The notes below the pieces were generated by a model. The model ran no database searches. It saw only the letters and a list, made by a program, of their open reading frames with translations, and had not been told where the DNA came from. A stretch of DNA of 64,000 nt from Porifericola rhodea (GTDB lineage: Bacteria; Bacteroidota; Bacteroidia; Cytophagales; Cyclobacteriaceae), in the NCBI RefSeq assembly GCF_030506305.1, contig NZ_CP119421.1:4914501-4978500 (forward strand), in the 5' to 3' direction. The first letter of the stretch is position 1. Each line of letters begins with the position of its first letter. Below, piece after piece: positions 62,505-64,000 of the stretch. The position numbers and the translations under genes were made by a program.

Positions 62505-63720
62505 TGTCGTGCTCAAAGGATTGGTAGATTTTATTCTGATTAGACAAGATTTTGGTAAAGCCTTTAACGTCGGTTCCCGACCAGGCCAAATTCATTTCTC
62601 CGTACTGACCATATTTGGAGGCCATCAGGTCAAAAGGAGACTCTATACCAATAAGCTCAAAACGATAGGGTAGCAACTTAACTTCAACAGTACCGCTAAC
62701 TCTCTCCTGAGAGTGCTCCATAAAAGCTTCCATATCGCGCATCACAGGATCCAGGTATTGCCCTTCGTGCAGCATCATACCGTACCAGTTGGCGAGCTGC
62801 TCCTTCCAGTACTGCTGCCACTTTGCCAGGGTATGCTTCTCCAGCAGATGGTGAGCTTTGATGATAATGACAGGAGCTGCCGCTTCAAATCCTACTCTAC
62901 CCTTTATACCGATAATGGTATCTCCTACATGTATATCACGACCAATAGCAAAAGGCTCAGCAAGTGTCTGAAGTTTAAGAATGGCATCAACCGGATTACT
63001 AAATTCCTGATCATCAATACCTTTAAGCTCTCCTTTTTCAAATTTTAATTTAACTGACTGGGGCTCTTCTTTTTTCAGTTGACTGGGGTATGCTTCCTCA
63101 GGAAGCGACTTATTAGAGCTCAATGTTTCTTCTCCACCGACACTGGTACCCCATAAACCTTTGTTAATTGAGTATTTAGCTTTTTCCCAGTTAACATCTA
63201 CTCCTTTAGCCTGTAGGTAAGCCACTTCTTCCTGACGAGAAAGACGCTGGTCGCGTATTGGAGTAATGATAGAAATTTCAGGAGCTAAAATACTGAATAT
63301 CAAATCAAAACGCACCTGGTCATTACCTGCACCTGTACTACCGTGTGCAATAAAGCCTGCACCTATAGATTTGGCATATTCAACGATAGCTATCGCCTGA
63401 AAAACTCGCTCTGCAGATACTGAGAGAGGATATGTATTGTTCCTGAGTACGTTACCGTAGATAAGGTAGCGAAGGCACTTCTGATAAAAATCATCAGTTT
63501 GGTCTATAGTTTTGTGATCGCTTACTTCCAGCATCCGGGCCTTAGCAGCAATTTCATCTAACTCTTCCGCAGAAAAGCCTCCGGTATTTACGATTACTGA
63601 ATGAACTTCATACCCCTGCTCAGATAGATACTTGACACAATAAGACGTATCAAGACCACCACTGAAAGCAAGGACCAGTTTTTTGTTATTTTCCTGGTTT
63701 TCAGCTTGTTGTGTAGCCAT
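62497..63720 (-). CDS. argG: Argininosuccinate synthase
   Basis: The 407-residue enzyme joins citrulline and aspartate in arginine synthesis. The PP-loop motif is AFSGGLDTSYC (18-28), and GSTGAGNDQVRFDL (about 125-138) and KGLWGTSVGGE are conserved. It is of a divergent Bacteroidota type. The stop lies 8 bases inside the argC TTG frame but not inside the preferred argC start. It lies 15 bases after the partial gene at the right edge. Confidence 0.95.
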   Translation of the reverse strand: MATQQAENQENNKKLVLAFSGGLDTSYCVKYLSEQGYEVHSVIVNTGGFSAEELDEIAAKARMLEVSDHKTIDQTDDFYQKCLRYLIYGNVLRNNTYPLSVSAERVFQAIAIVEYAKSIGAGFIAHGSTGAGNDQVRFDLIFSILAPEISIITPIRDQRLSRQEEVAYLQAKGVDVNWEKAKYSINKGLWGTSVGGEETLSSNKSLPEEAYPSQLKKEEPQSVKLKFEKGELKGIDDQEFSNPVDAILKLQTLAEPFAIGRDIHVGDTIIGIKGRVGFEAAAPVIIIKAHHLLEKHTLAKWQQYWKEQLANWYGMMLHEGQYLDPVMRDMEAFMEHSQERVSGTVEVKLLPYRFELIGIESPFDLMASKYGQYGEMNLAWSGTDVKGFTKILSNQNKIYQSFEHDND

Positions 63721-63735
63721 TATTGAATTATAAAT

Positions 63736-63999
63736 TTAACTTACTAAAACTTTCTTTTGGGAGTATTTTCTTAGAAACGAATGCTGTTTCAGTCTAAGCC
63801 AACGCTCGTACTTCTTCAGATGGTTACGCACATTAGACTGAGACTTAGCTTTCGTTTTCTGCGGTTCTTTGGCTTTTGGGTCTAAAAGCATAGCTGTACA
63901 CAGACAGTTGCTTCTATTGTTTCGGGTAAGTATATCAAAGTTAGGACAGCTCTGGCAACCTTTCCAGAATTCGTCATCTGTAGTGAGCTCAGAAAAAGT
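63736..63999 (-). CDS. Partial gene, GNAT-type protein of arginine cluster (3' end)
   Basis: The frame enters from beyond the window and ends with TAA at 63736-63738. The visible 87 residues include FWKGCQSCPNFDIL, NNRSNCLCTAMLLDPK, and a basic end (RNHLKKYERWLRLKQHSFLRKYSQKK). A Cys-rich patch of this kind is, from memory, found at the end of a GNAT acyltransferase placed before argG in Bacteroidota. Only the C-terminal end is seen, so the family call is tentative. It is probably in the same operon as argG (15-base gap). Confidence 0.5.
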   Translation of the reverse strand, partial: TFSELTTDDEFWKGCQSCPNFDILTRNNRSNCLCTAMLLDPKAKEPQKTKAKSQSNVRNHLKKYERWLRLKQHSFLRKYSQKKVLVS

Positions 64000-64000
64000 T

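Noticed and set aside
1-64000. CRISPR arrays, insertion sequences, prophage or rRNA genes
   Set aside because: I looked for regularly spaced repeats, transposase-like frames and rRNA segments and found none.

Overview
The window comes from a member of the Bacteroidota, most probably a marine Cytophagales-type bacterium. This is inferred from a Type IX secretion pair (PorU and PorV), Bacteroidota-style topoisomerase IV, ECF sigma factors paired with small membrane proteins, outer-membrane barrels, an arginine block starting with a GNAT-type gene, and a tRNA promoter matching the Bacteroidota TTG-N19-TAnnTTTG consensus. Base composition is moderately AT-rich throughout. I found no insertion sequence, prophage, CRISPR array or rRNA operon. 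Species assignment is not possible by reading alone.

Layout. 0-1.4 kb: ECF sigma factor with a putative anti-sigma partner. 1.5-2.5 kb: threonine aldolase. 2.6-5.9 kb: a compact operon of a lipoprotein, a duplicated-DUF350 membrane protein and a membrane-fused aminopropyltransferase (polyamine/envelope module). 5.9-8.7 kb: JmjC/cupin_8 protein and a one-POTRA Omp85 barrel. 8.8-13.2 kb: translation genes (metG, pth, rplY), prs and tRNA-Gln. 13.6-17.6 kb: a three-gene exopolysaccharide block. 17.7-25.2 kb: M48 lipoprotein, exported TPR/zinc-motif protein, hisI, cysS, dcd, yidD, a deaminase-only RibD, trhO and an M23 peptidase. 25.3-26.1 kb: membrane-anchored cytochrome c. 26.2-31.4 kb: parE, a four-helix-bundle membrane protein and parC. 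31.6-37.1 kb: hybrid histidine kinase, response regulator, unknown 94-residue protein and a PhnP-like hydrolase, all overlapping. 37.1-40.4 kb: miaA, rqcH/NFACT and yebC. 40.4-46.1 kb: porV, porU, purS, pssA. 46.2-51.4 kb: FAD oxidoreductase, a large peptidase-like/propeller/barrel protein and a small barrel. 51.4-60.1 kb: assorted accessory genes (MFS, PfpI, a second ECF sigma system, esterase, GNAT, small basic protein, SnoaL-like, MBL hydrolase, TlpA-like, DoxX, YdeI-like). 60.4-64 kb: proC, argC, argG and a partial GNAT-type gene.

Most of the region is chromosomal core. The parts I consider least explained are the polyamine/DUF350/lipoprotein operon, the membrane sensor-like protein between the two topoisomerase IV subunits, the overlapping kinase/regulator/unknown/hydrolase operon, the large protein with a degenerate peptidase motif and acidic repeats, and the small basic protein at 56.4 kb.

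Intrinsic terminators are common between units and several are clear hairpins with T-tracts. Many neighbouring genes overlap by 1-25 bases, which suggests translational coupling.
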